A stretch of DNA of 64,000 nucleotides from Rhabdophis nuchalis. Taxonomy: Eukaryota; Chordata; Lepidosauria; Squamata; Natricidae. The stretch lies in assembly GCA_039707465.1 (NCBI GenBank), contig CM077643.1, forward strand, positions 325,319,919 through 325,383,918, written 5' to 3'. The position numbers and the translations under genes are program-made. How positions within the stretch are numbered: position 1 is the first letter of the stretch; every line of letters begins with the position of its first letter. A model generated the notes under the pieces. The model did not search any database, was not told the DNA's origin, and worked only from the letters and a program-made list of their open reading frames with translations. Shown here piece by piece: positions 1-12,092 of this stretch.

Positions 1-784
1 TACAAATGCCATAAATTTATCCAGCCAGCATCCAAAATGAATTATGAATAAAAATGGTAATATGTAAAATGGCATTTTTTTAACAAACGATTAAGTAATC
101 AAATCGTTTTTGACCTGAAGCCGTTGTAATGCATGAATTCAAATTAATTGCTTTCAGTAAGTTAATTTAATATGATAATGCATTTATGGTGGCTTTTTAA
201 TCTTTATCATTATAAAGAACAAATCTGGAGATATTTAGCCAATCAGCGGTTCCCTTTTATTTAATATGCTCTTGTTCTTTTTCTATGGCTGAATAGAAAA
301 GAGATTACTTTAATGAGAAACAATAATTAATTGCCCCATTGTTAAAACAAATGAAGTAATTTTCTTAAAGGAGGTAACCAGGTACATTTCACCTCTTCAA
401 AATGTGGTTATATTCTTTATTTTTCAATCATCTTTTAAAAATTTTGATAAATCCAGAACTATTGATTTGGGACTATGTTATTATAGAAGAAGCATGCATT
501 GTGCTCTGAAAATCTATAATAGCTATACTATTACACATCCTGCAATGAAACATTTAAAAGGCAATAAAAAAGGCCATTCATATTGGTAAAACATAATCAC
601 CACGTCTGCATCTCAAAATAAACTTGGTGGCAGAAGCATTTTATTGTAAGCACAGGAGTAAATAAGTTTTCTCTATACAGTATAATTATTCTGTCATTGG
701 CATTACCAATTTTTTAAGAAAAGCCTTTCAAAACAGTTGCCTTTCCAAGGTAGACTGGATAAGACTGGAAGATGCACCAGCCTA
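1..784. other. AT-rich stretch, no gene seen
   Basis: No repeat family, exon or RNA gene is recognised here. The sequence is AT-rich and the one open frame (404-589) is short and resembles nothing known to me. Confidence 0.5.
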
Positions 785-1000
785 GAACCAAGCTAAAACT
801 AAGGATACATTTCCTGACAGTTAGAACAATTAATCAGTGGAACAGACTTGCCTCCAGAAGTTGTGAATGCTCCAACACTGCAGGTTTTAAAGAAAAGATT
901 GGACAACCATTTGTCTGAAATAGTATAGGGTTTCCTGCTTGAGCTGGGGTGGGGGTAGACTAGAAGACCTCCAGGGTTCCTTCCAACTCTTGTTCTGTGC
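785..1000 (+). mobile_element. CR1 LINE 3' end fragment
   Basis: This matches the end of the CR1 copies at 20042 and 60886. It has the coding tail for the NFLTVRTIN-type motif, the 'LPPEVVNAP' segment, and the 3' untranslated end with 'tagactagaagacctcc...ccttccaactct'. No microsatellite tail remains. It is severely 5'-truncated, which is normal for CR1. Confidence 0.85.
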
Positions 1001-1130
1001 AACTTCTTTTGGCTTGAAAAGTGCCCTAGATATGATCAAGCATATCAAAGGGTGTGCTTCAAAAGCAAGTGGCAAAATACATTGCATGGACAGGGGGAAA
1101 TAATGCTTTAAACCTCTATTTGGCTTAAAA

Positions 1131-1270
1131 CAGGGGTCTCCAACCTTTGCAACTTTAAGTCTGAAGGACTTCAGCTCCCAGAATTCTCCAGCCAGCAAAG
1201 CAAAGCTGGCTGGAGAATTCTGGGAGCTGAAGTCCTTCAGACTTAAAGTTGCAAAGGTTGGAGACCACTG
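1131..1270. mobile_element. Palindromic hAT-type foldback MITE, copy 1
   Basis: This is a near-perfect inverted repeat of about 140 bp. It starts CAGGGGTCTCCAACC and its right arm is the reverse complement, meeting at a short loop near 1200. The flanks gcttaaaa and gcttaaat form a 7/8 match to an 8-bp target duplication, the length made by hAT transposases. It encodes nothing. Related copies lie at 24684, 31964, 33739 and 36951. Confidence 0.8.
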
Positions 1271-1278
1271 GCTTAAAT

Positions 1279-2635
1279 AATTCACTACCACCTTCTCCCC
1301 ACTCATGAAAATGTCCCCAAAGCCAATTGTTTTGCCTCTATATATTCTGAGGCCCACAGAGGGATCTTCATGGAGCACACAGGGAAACTATACTATGTTA
1401 TAATTGCATCTAATTGTTCTAAGGACAGAATTTTGTCTGTTGGAGGTATTGTTTATAAAACGATCCCTGATGGTTGATGGCTTCCAGCAAGTTGACACTT
1501 CATGTGAGATAATTTTGTAAGACTTGAAATGTATCTTTGGCAAATCAAGTTTTATGCTAGTCGACAAAATGGGTCTCCAAAGGAACACTCCTATGAGGCA
1601 GCAACAGTGTGAGTTCAAAAAACCTGCCCTGGCGAGCTTCAATTCAGTCAGCTATATAGAAATAAAGGGAAGCTGCTTTTTACATTTCCAAGAAGTTTTG
1701 TCAAAGAGGTTCCACTTTGAAAAGAAGGGCAAACCTGAAAAGCAGGAAAGGTGAAGGAAGGCAACTCCATTGCTGACTCCTTATGATTCAATGATTCACC
1801 TCCCCAACCTGCAAATAACCTCTGTCAGGGGAGGGAGAAAATCCTTCCAAGCATGCTACTCCTTTGAATAGAACATCTGAACTGCTGGTGCTGCTTTGTG
1901 TCTGCTCGCCCCCCTCTATCTTTCTCTTCCTTTTATACCACAGAAAAAGCAAGCAAATGCCAAGGAATGGTAGGAGATGGAGGATGGACAAAGTCATTTA
2001 CTGCAGCAAGCAACCTGTTGGCAGACCCCAGATGCAGAAACAAGGCAATCAAACCAAGGAGTGACACTGAATTAATCAAGGCTTTGCAAATGAAGGAGGT
2101 GAGGAAGGAGCCCTCGGCCTCTATGTGCAGCAGTGCCAGCCAGTCTTGGAAATGTCAAAGACGGCTTCACTTTTTCAAAACAAAGGGAAAGGAGTGATGG
2201 GGGGAAAAAAGAAGAGTAATTGGAAAGAGAACTCACGTTTCCAGCACGGCATACATAAACATGAGACTGGAGTTACAGAAAATGTGTTTCCAACTGACAG
2301 GAAGGAAAGTAAGATCTCTTTTGCACTGCATGCATTTTGCACAGCTATGGGGATTATTCAAGCAGCCTTCCCCCAAAAGGGTTGCTCTCCCTGGAGTTAG
2401 TCTGCAACCCCCATAAGTCCCAATACCCCATTACAGGTAACAGTTCCATTTACCTGGGGGTGATAGTAGTTGTAGTATAGTTCATCTGGAGCACAGCCAG
2501 GTTGCTGAAATAAGATGTCTTTCATGCAAAAGCAAAACATTTGATCAAAAAGAGGAGGAGGGGGAGGGGGAAATAACTGGAATATTAATCTCTAATTCAC
2601 AGCAATTTTGTCAATAGCTTCTCTGGCCCAAGTGT
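1279..2635. other. No gene or clear repeat
   Basis: Short overlapping open frames occur on both strands, but none resembles a known protein or carries a convincing splice context. No repeat family is recognised. Confidence 0.4.
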
Positions 2636-5215
2636 AGAATCATAGTGCTGGAAGGGACCTAAGGGGTTCTCAAGTCCAAACTTTCACACTGAAGAATTCA
2701 CTCCCATCCTCCATAGATGACTATCCAGCCTCTGTTGGAAAACCTCCAGTAAAGGGGAAGAAACCATTCCATGTGATAACCCGGTCTATTAATTGACAGC
2801 TCTTACTGTCAAGAAGTTCTTTTAATATCTCTTTGTATCTACGGTTCTTTCTTGAACTTTCATTCCATTCCATTATTTGCAAAACAAGTGAGAAAAATCC
2901 AAACCCTCTACAATGTGTCAGACCTTCAAATAGTTGAAGGCAGATATCAAGCCCCCCTCCCCTTCTCTTCTGCAAGCTAAACATACCTTTTAATTGTCCT
3001 TTATTGGCTTCTTGGCTTCCAGTCATTCAACAGATTGGTGCATCTTCTCTGGACTTGTTCTCGTTTATCTTTTTTAAACTGGAATATACATAATACTTCG
3101 CTGAACACAATACTCCAAAGTGAGCAAGGAAGTAGAGCACAATAATCACTTTTCACAATCTGGACTCTATGCTTTCTTTATGGTCTTCAAGATGTTGTTG
3201 GCCTTCATTGCACCTGTTTTGCACTATTTGGACAACTATTTGAACTTATGCTTCTCCAGAACATCCCAATCCTTCTTATGTGCTCCTTTTGGGACAAATT
3301 CCTTCCATTTTGTAATTGTGTCTTTCAAATTTCCTCTCTGGATGCATGATGTTACATTTCCTTCTAACAAATTTCATTTCTATCAAATTTGTTTCCTCCT
3401 ACTGTTCTAGCCTAAGTCTTTGATTTCCCTCCCTCCTCCCAAGAATTAGCTACCCCTCCTAGCTGTACATTATGTATATATTTGGTAAGCATTTCCTCAA
3501 CTCCCTCATCCACATCATATATAAAAACATTGAACAGCAGCTAGCCCAGGACAAAGCCCTGTGGCGCTTCACTTGAGATGTCCCTCAAAATAGATTTAAT
3601 GCTATTAGGACAACCCTTTGAATACAATCCTTGAGCTAACTGTAGATCCATGTAACAGTTGAATTGACAAACTCATATTTGACCATTTTTTGAAAATAAG
3701 GATACTATGAGAAAATTTGTCAAACGCCTGCCACAATCAAAATACACTATCTCCATGGCATTTCTCCAATCAGCCAGGTTAGTAACTGTCATAAAAAGAG
3801 ATATGAAGTTGGTCTGACAACAGTGTTTCAGCACAAATCTATGTTGGCTCATGATAATTAATGAATTCCTATCAAAGTGCTCACAGACATGCTGTTTTGA
3901 CATTCTACATAATGATCTTGCCCCCTACTAATGTCAGGCTTACCAGCCCGTAATTTCCAAGGTCCTGCTTGTTCTCTCTCTCAAAATAGGAGCAATATTT
4001 GCTCTTCTCTAATCTTCTGGGACCTCATCTGTTCTCTAGAACTTCTCAAGGATTATAGAGAATCATTCCACAATTACCACTGTTAGTTCCTTCAGTTCCC
4101 TAGGATGTAATTAATCTGTCTCTGGAGATTTAATTCTTTTACATTACCTAGAAATTCCTTCACTTGCTCTTTGCTTCTCCTGAGCTTTAGTTCACTCCCC
4201 AGCCCCACCCAACCAGTGACACCTTGTCAACAGTCATTCACCTCTTGGGTGGAAATAGATGTAAAATAGCAGTTGAGTGACCTTCTGCTCCTTAGCCGTT
4301 TCAACATTCTTTCTCTGCAGAAGATCTACTATCTCCTTGCCTTCCTTTTTTGCTTCGGATATACATGAATATCACTTTTTTTATTGTTTTAGCATACCCT
4401 GCTGCTTTAACCTTGTACTGGATTTTAGCTTTTCTTATGTTAGAGCTTCGGGTTTTGCAAATTGCTTTGTATTCTTCTTTGAATATATAACCCTCTCTTT
4501 CCATTTCTTGTATATTTCCTTTAAAAAAAAACCCACACAACATATTAAGTTTTGTATATGTAATTTGGACTCGTTAGTTGCTTCCCATTCATCTGTCTTC
4601 TGGAATTGTTTGGTTTTGAGCCTGCAGTATCTTATTTTGCCTTCTTGGACATTTTTCTCCTTTAGGCTACAAAACCACTGCGAGATTCAGAGTTTCCTTT
4701 TGAGTCCATCAAAGTCTTTGCCTTCCTGCCTTGGTTTTCATAGTCTTTGCAAATTTCTTCAAGGTCTCTTCTTGCAGTGTCACTAGTCCCCACATACATC
4801 ATCAGGAAGGGATAATCATCAGTTGGACTGAAGAGTCTTGTCAGCCTGTCAGTTGCATCCTGAATTTGGTCACCCGGAAGACAGCAGGCCTCACACGACT
4901 TGTCAGCTCTACGAGCAGCAGTTAAGGTACCTCTGAGCAGTGAATCACCCATCACCACCATTTCTCTTTTCTTCTTCAAGATGACTTCTGAATTTGCTGG
5001 ATGGTAGGGATCTGGAGTGTTCACTAGAAGGTTCTCTGATGTTTTACTTGGTGATTGTATCTCAGGTAAGAGTGAGATGGTTTCATGAGTCAGAGTGTGG
5101 TAATGGTTGCTAAGTCCTTGACTGCCTCCTGTCGCTAATGAAGACATGCCTCCATTCTTCTGCCTCCACTTGCCGTTTATCATTATTTTTCTTTTTTCTT
5201 CTCCTGGAGACTGTC
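2636..5215 (-). mobile_element. Old degraded CR1/L3-type LINE
   Basis: Read on the minus strand, this is one decayed element. The ORF1-like part lies at 4662-5183. A reverse-transcriptase region follows around 3660-3910, where the reading frame still gives an 'IVYFD' core like the IVYLDFSKAFD motif of CR1. The conserved CR1 3' region covers about 2960-3420. The 3' end is at 2636-2700, with the 'gaatcatagtgctggaagggacct' signature in reverse orientation. Most coding capacity is lost to indels and stops and the endonuclease part is not recognisable. It is much older than the other CR1 pieces in the window. Confidence 0.7.
4662..5183 (-). pseudogene. CR1 ORF1 remnant with esterase-like motif
   Basis: A 173-codon open frame encodes 'VVMGDSLLRGT' near residues 76-86, then 'CCLPGDQIQDATDRL' and 'MYVGTSDTARRDLEEI'. 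These are the GDSL serine-hydrolase-like segments found in ORF1 of CR1 elements of turtles, birds and lizards. The order GDSLLRG, then CCLPGA-type, then VGTNDTA-type matches that family. The frame is a remnant inside the degraded element and probably makes no protein. Confidence 0.65.
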
Positions 5216-5995
5216 CTTCACTCTAAAAAGAGTCTTTTCTCATGAACTTGAGTGTAGCAACTCTCTCCTTAACACCTTCCACTTTTTCTTCAAATTAGGA
5301 CATGCCCTTAGACATGTGGCCGATGTAGTTGGGATGTTCTTTTGGCAGAAAGAAACATTCCACAAAATGTGCAGGTCACTGTGAAGGTCTCCTCTTCTCT
5401 GGCCATGTGGATTGAAGTAGAGTGAGTCTCTCCTGGGTTATTCTGTCATGAAACTTTCACACAAAATCACCTATGCTGCCTCTGAGTCTACTCCTCAAGC
5501 CAAGCACAACCCTAAACTAAACAGCTTTTATGGCCCAGGTACTGCAGGTCTGACCATCGTCTCCTTCAATTTTCCTACAGCACTCAGTCTCTGCTTAGGA
5601 TGCAGGCACACAATCAACAGATCTAACATACAATTTCACAAGAATATTGAAACCCCAGGAAACCCTCTAGTCTAGTCTTAAATATCCCTCTGAATGTACG
5701 CTGTAGATTTGGGTAGGCATCTCCTCCTTTTAGGGCTTCTGATTTCTTCTCCTAGCTTCTACAAGACAGCAGCCTCTCTCTCACACAACCAGACCATATA
5801 CTCACAAAAAAACCCCACACTCAGCCAGAGCAGGAAAACATTTCCACAAATCTCACACAACAGCACACAAAAAACCTCACTAAACAAAAGGGGTTTTGGA
5901 AATGACAGCCAGAATCCTCCAACCCCTAGGAATAAAAATAGCCTACAAACCTACAGCCACATTCTGCCAGGAATTATCCAAAAGTAAAGACAAAA
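5216..5995. other. No clear gene
   Basis: The first 200 bp may still belong to the old CR1 ORF1 or 5' region. The rest is low in CpG with short open frames only, and nothing is recognised. Confidence 0.35.
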
Positions 5996-6295
5996 TACAG
6001 AAGGATGAAAGAAACAGTGTGATCTACAAAACCAACTGTAAGCATTGCAACCAATTCTACGTGGGATAAACATCACATCAATTAAAAACCAGGATCCACA
6101 AGCATCAGCTGGCAGTCAAATGCCACAATTCAAAATCCTTAATCTCTATCCACACCAACATTAAACAGCACCAGTTCAATCTGAGCAACACTCAACTCAT
6201 CGGCTACGCTATCATCCGCCATGCTCGTGAGTTCATTGAAGCCTGGTACTCCACAAACAATTCCAACAACCCTCGTGAAGTGATTGCAGTATAAA
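5996..6295 (+). mobile_element. Penelope-like GIY-YIG domain fragment
   Basis: Translation of the + strand gives 'VIYKTNCKHCNQFYVG', then a stop, then 'LKTRIHKHQLAV'. This has the spacing of the GIY-YIG endonuclease at the C-terminus of Penelope-like retroelements (cysteine pair, FYVG, arginine, IxxH). A further about 60 codons remain readable. One stop and loss of everything upstream show it is dead. A related and better preserved piece is at 43055. Confidence 0.6.
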
Positions 6296-7261
6296 TTAAG
6301 GGAGCATTATGAGTAAAACCCTCTTTAGTCATTGCAAGTGCCTATCAGCTTCATAACCTTCAAGTTTCATCCTTCTATTTTTTGTCTGTACAACATACTA
6401 TGAAATTCAGACTTCTCTTTTTTCAGTGTTTGGAAAACCCTGGAATTGGAAATCAGTTTTAAACATCCTAATCTTCATCCTTATGGCCACTAGATAATAT
6501 TTTGTTACCAATATTATGAAAACTGTGTCTCACTGTGAATACTCTCTAGAAATAGTTAGAATGGATATTTGGCAATATTTCCTCCTCACCTCTCAGTACA
6601 AAAAGTGCAACACATCTTCAGAGAAAAAGATATATTAAACACCCTTTTTTGCTAACACTAACATTACATGCATGTCTACACTTCCTTGAGCTTCTGAATG
6701 AAAGGAGGTGTATGTGTGTTTGTTGTGTAGACACACACACATTTTTTACAGTGCTTCCATTTTGTGGCTCTTTTAAATTAAATGGTAGAATATCCTGTAC
6801 TTTTAATTTTTTACAGATCAGAGAGGAAGGAGGGAGATTAATTAGAAGTTAGATAATGGTCATTAATCATTTGTCCTCCCTTTTCCTGTCTCCTTGCAAT
6901 AAACTACATTGACTCACAATCCAAATAATGAAAAATTCACTCACAATAAACGTTTGTCTGCCTCAGCAACAAGACGTTTTACTGCATATTTTGAACCCTG
7001 TGGTTTAGGCACGTCAAGATCAGAATTAATAACATTCTATACCAGGAATATAGTTAAGAATGCCACTAAAGAGATTTGTTATCCAAAACTTTGTGTTATT
7101 TGGTCTTCCCCTGCAGTGATTTCTTATTTGGTTACCCAGGAAACTGCTTTATATAGAATCAAAGCATTTCTTCATTAGCTCAGTAATGTCTATGCAGACT
7201 GGCTGTTGCATTCTAGGGTTTAGTTAGGATGCATACAAGACTTACGCAGTCTCACAAGGAA
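6296..7261. other. No gene or clear repeat
   Basis: The stretch is AT-rich and includes a short (AC)n run near 6730. Open frames under 90 codons are present, none recognised. Confidence 0.4.
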
Positions 7262-7289
7262 GAGTTTTAACCTGAAGGCTGAACACAAT

Positions 7290-7406
7290 AATTTGTTAAA
7301 GCTATGGCAAAAAGTTGTAAACTCGGGCATGACTCTCTTACCAACTGCTTTGCTTAGCAACAAAAACTCTGGTCTCAATTGTGTTCATAAGTTGAAGACT
7401 ACCTGT
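7290..7406 (+). mobile_element. Tigger-like MITE 3' part
   Basis: It ends with 'cataagttgaagactacctg' next to ta, the terminal sequence of a family found complete at 33257-33652. The internal 'gcttagcaac...ctcaattgtg' segment is shared with 34900-34963. The left end is missing. Confidence 0.6.
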
Positions 7407-7420
7407 ATAACAAAGAACCT

Positions 7421-7570
7421 GCTGCTGTGGCCTAGAGGTGGAGCTTTTGCCTCACAAGCAGGAGGTTGTGAGTTCAATCCTAGGTAGAGGCAAATGTAGG
7501 GTCTCCTGCTTGGGCAGGGGGTTGGATTAGATGACCTGAAAGGTCCCTTCCAACTCTGTTAATCTGTTAA
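7421..7570 (+). mobile_element. tRNA-derived SINE with CR1 tail
   Basis: The head contains a polymerase III A-box-like stretch (tggcctagaggtgg, 7428-7441) and a B-box-like stretch (agttcaatcc, 7471-7480) at tRNA spacing. The 3' half is the CR1 3' end ('ggttggattagatgacct...ccttccaactctgtt'), so it is probably mobilised by the CR1 machinery. This is a dispersed repeat rather than a tRNA gene. Confidence 0.8.
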
Positions 7571-8729
7571 CCACAGGTAGTACTTACCACTCTGGTAATT
7601 GGTGCTACTATGCAGAAGGAACTACAGAAAGAAGCCAATTCTTGATCTTCTTGTTCCCCTCCTCTATTAATATGCAGCCCTCTCAATAGTTACCTTTGTG
7701 TTATAAATGCACATACATGTAACAGATGTGTTGACCTAGGCATCTGCTGCTTCACAATAGGAGCTGCCAAACCTTCCTACCACCAACCAACATAACAACT
7801 CTCAAGGACAGTTAATTGAGTTTGCTTTCCTTGCTTTCTCTTTTGTTATTCTTTGGTCAACTTCTTTCAGATATCCTGGCTTGGTGGGAAGTTTTTGTGC
7901 TATAAGGCAGTTCTCCTTAGTACCACCAGTTCTTAAATAATTCTAAGTCATCCACCCACCCACCCAACCCTAGAAAATAATTAAAAAGAAAAGGGAGACA
8001 AAATGAACAATTACTTTCTGAAATGTTGATCTCAATCATTATTAGTTCAAGGACAAGCTGGATGGTTAGATTTGTTGATACATCCACACATCAGAGTATA
8101 TTCATACAACCAAATGTAAATGTAGAAACAAAAAACAAATGTGTATTACAACTAGCTTACTGCCCTGCTTATTAGACTCAGAGCTATTGCTGCCAGCTGG
8201 CAGAGAGGAGGGCAGTCCCTTACTTGCTTTTAACAAACCTGGGAGAAGAAAATATGAATACCAAAAGACAAAGACAAATGGAGGCTACCTCTGCCTCTTA
8301 CAAACATTTACCTGTGGAAGAATTGGTTATTCAGCCTTTCTTGCATTTCAGCTGCCTGCTCATTATCTGGACTGACAGATAAGGAAAATTAACCCTTTCA
8401 GAGTCTAGAATTCATGGAGTGGAATTTCTACACATTCTCTACAAATAGGCACATTAGTAATCATGGGTGCAGAACTGTCCTGCATTTAAACACACTTTTC
8501 TTTATGCAGTATCTCTCCACATCTGGGAATCCTATGTAAGTTTTTTTATTTCTGCAGCATGCTATTAAAAACAAAAAGTCAGCAAGTATTAAAAACTTAA
8601 AACTGCAGTCAAACTTTTATTATGCAGCTTTCTTTTTATATATTGACCATAAACACCATTGATAATTCAGTATGACTTTGTGACTTTATATATCACTGTA
8701 AAATGATTGTATTCTAAATATTTAATAAA
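7571..8729. other. No gene or clear repeat
   Basis: AT-rich sequence. The longest open frame (8139-8375) has no recognised motif. Confidence 0.4.
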
Positions 8730-8866
8730 GGTTCAGAAGTTGTGAGTGCTTCATCACTGGATGTTTTTAAGAAGATATACTTGTCTCAAATTGTCTTCTG
8801 CTTGAGCAGGGGGGTTACACTAGAAGCCCTCCAAGATACCTATTCTGATTGATTGATTGATAATCG
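8730..8866 (+). mobile_element. CR1 3' end fragment with ATTG tail
   Basis: 'cagaagttgtgagtgctt...gatgtttttaagaag' matches the CR1 C-terminal coding tail, followed by the 3' end 'acactagaagccctccaaga'. A short (attg) repeat at 8849-8860 forms the tail. The copy is short and diverged. Confidence 0.7.
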
Positions 8867-8889
8867 CCAACTTATTACCTCTCTCTCTC

Positions 8890-9134
8890 ATCATCATCTG
8901 TGTGTGTTTGTGTGTCTGCCTTCTAGTCAGTGTTGACTCCTGGTGACTGCCTGGACTAGGTGACTGCCTGGACTAGGTGATTTCAGAAGTGATTTGCCCT
9001 TGTCTGCTTCCTAAGGCTGACAGTAAGTGACTGGTCCAAGGTCACCCAGCTGACTTTGTACCTAAACTATGATTAGAACTTGCATCCTCAGTTTCTAGCC
9101 TGGTCCTTTAACTGCTACACCAAAAAGGCTCTCA
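8890..9134 (-). mobile_element. Sauria-type SINE (BovB-tailed)
   Basis: Read on the minus strand, it begins 'ttggtgtagcagttaaaggaccaggctagaaac', a tRNA-like head, then the conserved body 'gctgggtgaccttggaccagtcact', and ends in a BovB-like tail 'ccaggagtcaacactgact'. This order is that of Sauria SINEs of lizards and snakes. An internal duplication of 'gactgcctggactaggt' lies at 8945-8980. Confidence 0.75.
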
Positions 9135-10136
9135 TCGCTACTTAAAAATATTGAAACTTGTAGTATCTAAGCTGTCATTTCATTTCCTTTGTCCTTTGGC
9201 TATTTAATCTAGCCAAGTAGAAAAAAATTATTATATAAAGCATACGAAACATATTATTTCTATTTTGCTGCATGGCTTATAGGAAATTTGAGATAATTGG
9301 AATTCACATGGAGAGTCTATAATTGCCATCTGCTGGACCTAAGGCTCACTACAACTACTGAATATTGCTGCCACTTTGCTTGTCAAACTGATCTCAAAAA
9401 CCTTTGCAGTTTGGCTTTTGAATACTGGGCAGTGCAGCTTGGCTTTATACAAAACAACTTCTAATAGATATTTGTTCATGAAATGAGAGCATGCACATCA
9501 GTCTTTAAGAGGCACAGAATCAGTAGCAGGAAGAAATGGGGTTAGTAAAATTGTTAATCGCTAGGAGGCATCTGGACTGTTATACTGTACCTATAGTGAA
9601 GTCACCCTCACTCTTGAGTGTAGCAAACTTCTCACAGCTTCACTACTGTGAAACCAGAGTCAGGGAAAGAGATACGACTAAGTTAAGAGGAAATGCATTA
9701 CTAATTCATATTCTTACTTCTCTGTAAACTCTTATGAAACAGGTATAGTATTTAATAGGTTAACATATATTTAAAAAACACTGGAATGAAGGTCTGTAAG
9801 TGCATGCTTCAAGGATACATTACCTCATCCCAATCCTTCTTTAAAATCACCATGTGCTCCAGGAAGAGAGAGGTCAATTGTTGAGGTTTCCTGCAAACTT
9901 GTATTATCACTCCAGATTTAGAGCTAAAATAATTTGGCAGAAAAAAGAAAATAATTAGAGTTCCCAGATCATATAGCGGTGGAATGGATATTTGCAATCC
10001 AGTCCTTGTAGTCTGACACTTCAGATTCACCTCTTTAATTATAAATTTTTCAGTACCTTAAACTGACTGCAAGAAATAATCTTCTTAACAGGATCCCACC
10101 AACAGAGGCCATTTCTCAGGTATATGAGAAGGGACA
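9135..10136. other. No gene or clear repeat
   Basis: AT-rich stretch with open frames under 75 codons and nothing recognised. Confidence 0.4.
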
Positions 10137-10418
10137 TACAGGTGAAACTCGAAAAGTTAGAATATCGTGCAAAAGTTCATTTATTTCAGTAATGCAACTT
10201 AAAAGGTGAAACTAATATATGAGATAAGACTCATTATATGCAAAGCAAGATAATTCAAGCCGTGGTTTGTTATAAAATTATGATGATTATGGCATACAGC
10301 TCATGAAAACCCCAAATCCACAATTTCAGAAAATTAGAATATTACATGCAATCAAGAAAACAAGCATTGTCCATAGAACAATATCGGATCTCTGAAAAGT
10401 ATAAGCATGCATATGTAC

Positions 10419-11005
10419 TCAGTACTTGGTTTGGGCCCCTTTTGCAGCAATTACTGCCTCAATGCAGCATGGCATGGAGGCTATCAGCCTGTGGCACTGC
10501 TGAGGTGTTATGGAAGACCAGGATGCTTCAATAGCGGCCTTCAGCTCTTCTGTATTGTTCAGTCTCACATCTCTCACATTTCTCTTGGCAATGCCCCATA
10601 GAGTCTTGATAGGGTTTAGGTTAGGTGAATTTGCCAGCCAATCAAGCACAGTAATCCCACGGTCATTGAACCAGGTTTTGGTGCTTTTGGCAGTGTGGGC
10701 AGCTGAAAAAGGAAGTCAGCATCCCCATAAAGCTCGTCTGCAGAAGGAAGCATGAAGTGCTCCAAAATCTCCTGGTAGACGGCTGTGTTGACCCTGGACT
10801 TAATGAAGCACAGTAGACCAACACCAGCAGATGACATAGCTCTCCAAATCAACACAGACTGTGGAAACTTCACACTGGACTTCAAGCATCTTGCAGTGTG
10901 TGCCCCTCAATTCTTCCTCCATGCTCTGGGTCCTTGGTTTACAAATGAGATGCCAAAGTTGCTCTCATCAGAAAAGAGGACTTTGGACCACGACTTTGGA
11001 CCACT
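10419..11005 (-). pseudogene. Tc1 transposase C-terminal remnant
   Basis: On the minus strand from about 11005 to 10419 the pieces read 'FSDESNFGISFVNQGP', 'LIWRAMSSAGVGLL', 'LEHFMLPSADEL', 'DWLANSPNLNPI' and 'ITPQQCHRLIASMP'. These lie in the order of the catalytic domain of Tc1-like transposases. Stops and frame changes break it and the DNA-binding N-terminus is absent. Confidence 0.85.
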
Positions 11006-11370
11006 GTGCCTCATTAAGTCCAGGGTCAACGCAGCCGTCTACCAGGAGATTTTGGAGCACTTCATGCTTCCTTCTGCAGATGAGCTTTATGGTGATGCTG
11101 ACTTCATTTTCCAGCTGCCCACACTGCCCAAAGCATCAAACCTGGTTCAATGACCGTGGAATTATTGTGCTTGATTGGCCAGCAAACTTGCCTGACCTGA
11201 ACCCGTCTGACCTGAAACATGAGACCGAACAATGCAGAAGAACTGAAGGCTGCTATTGAAGCATCCTGGTCTTCCATAACACCTCAGCAGTGCCACAGGC
11301 TGATAGCTTCCATGCCATGCCACATTGAGGCAGTAATTGCTGCAAAAGGGGCCCAAACCAAGTACTAAGT
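11006..11370 (+). pseudogene. Inverted second copy of Tc1 transposase end
   Basis: The plus strand repeats the terminal part of the transposase in inverted orientation: 'LIKSRVNAAVYQEILEHFML', 'VLDWPANLPDLNP', then a shifted frame to the 'TPQQCHRLIASMP' region at about 11280-11325. The copy is shorter than the minus-strand one and has diverged from it. Confidence 0.8.
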
Positions 11371-11648
11371 ACATATGTATGCTTATACTTTTCAGAGGTC
11401 CGATATTGTTCTATGTACAATCCTTGTTTTCTTGATTGCATGTAATATTCTAATTTTCTGAGATTGTGGATTTGGGGTTTTCATGAGCTGTATGCCATAA
11501 TCATCACGATTATGACAAATCACGGCTTGAACTATCTTGCTTTGCATGTAATGAGTCTTATCTCATATATTAGTTTCAACTTTTAAGCTGCAGTACTGAA
11601 ATAAATGAACTTTTGCATGATATTCTAATTTTTCGAGTTTCACCTGTA

Positions 11649-12092
11649 TGATCTCAAAAACTGTGATTTGTCCCCAGTTTCTGCTTTCAGAAAAAAGCTG
11701 AAGTTGCACCTCCTCATTTAATCCTTTAAACCTGTTTCAAAGGTTATTTTATTATGGGTTTATGAGTTAATTTAATTATATAACTCTCGTTGAGCTATTT
11801 CTTTTTATATTTCCTTTTTTCTTTTAATTGTCTTGATTGACCAATAAATTAATCTGCTTTGTTAGCTGATTAGGACTAGCTGAGAGATATTTAGGCATCA
11901 AATTAAATTAAAATAACCAGCATGGACTTTGAATTTGAATTGCCCTATGGCCAAAGTAGTTTAAAAATGGATGAATCAGCTACATTTACCTCCAACATCA
12001 CCCCAATCTAGATATCTGAGGCAATTGCAATACACCACTAAATAATCAGCTTTTTATTCATCTACGCCAAATCTCCACAACTGTCATAATTC
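11649..12092. other. No gene or clear repeat
   Basis: AT-rich; nothing recognised. Confidence 0.4.

Larger units (their letters stand above)
10139..11646. mobile_element. Palindromic Tc1/mariner element
   Basis: The element starts CAGGTGAAACTCGAAAA and ends with the reverse complement, with ta on both sides as expected for Tc1/mariner. The terminal inverted repeats extend far inward. Arms at about 10139-10803 and 11005-11646 are inverted copies of the same transposase C-terminal region, with a loop of about 200 bp belonging only to the minus-strand copy. The minus-strand reading carries 'LDWLANSPNLNPI' and 'ITPQQCHRLIASMP', the DDE-domain end of Tc1 transposases. The plus-strand reading carries 'VLDWPANLPDLNP'. 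Neither half encodes a whole transposase, so it is non-autonomous. Confidence 0.88.

Noticed and set aside
4277..4786. A 169-codon plus-strand open frame
   Set aside because: It is antisense to the old CR1 element, and its composition is that of the T-rich complement.
7421..7500. Possible tRNA gene
   Set aside because: A- and B-box-like sequences belong to a SINE head. It lacks a foldable acceptor stem and is followed by a CR1 tail.
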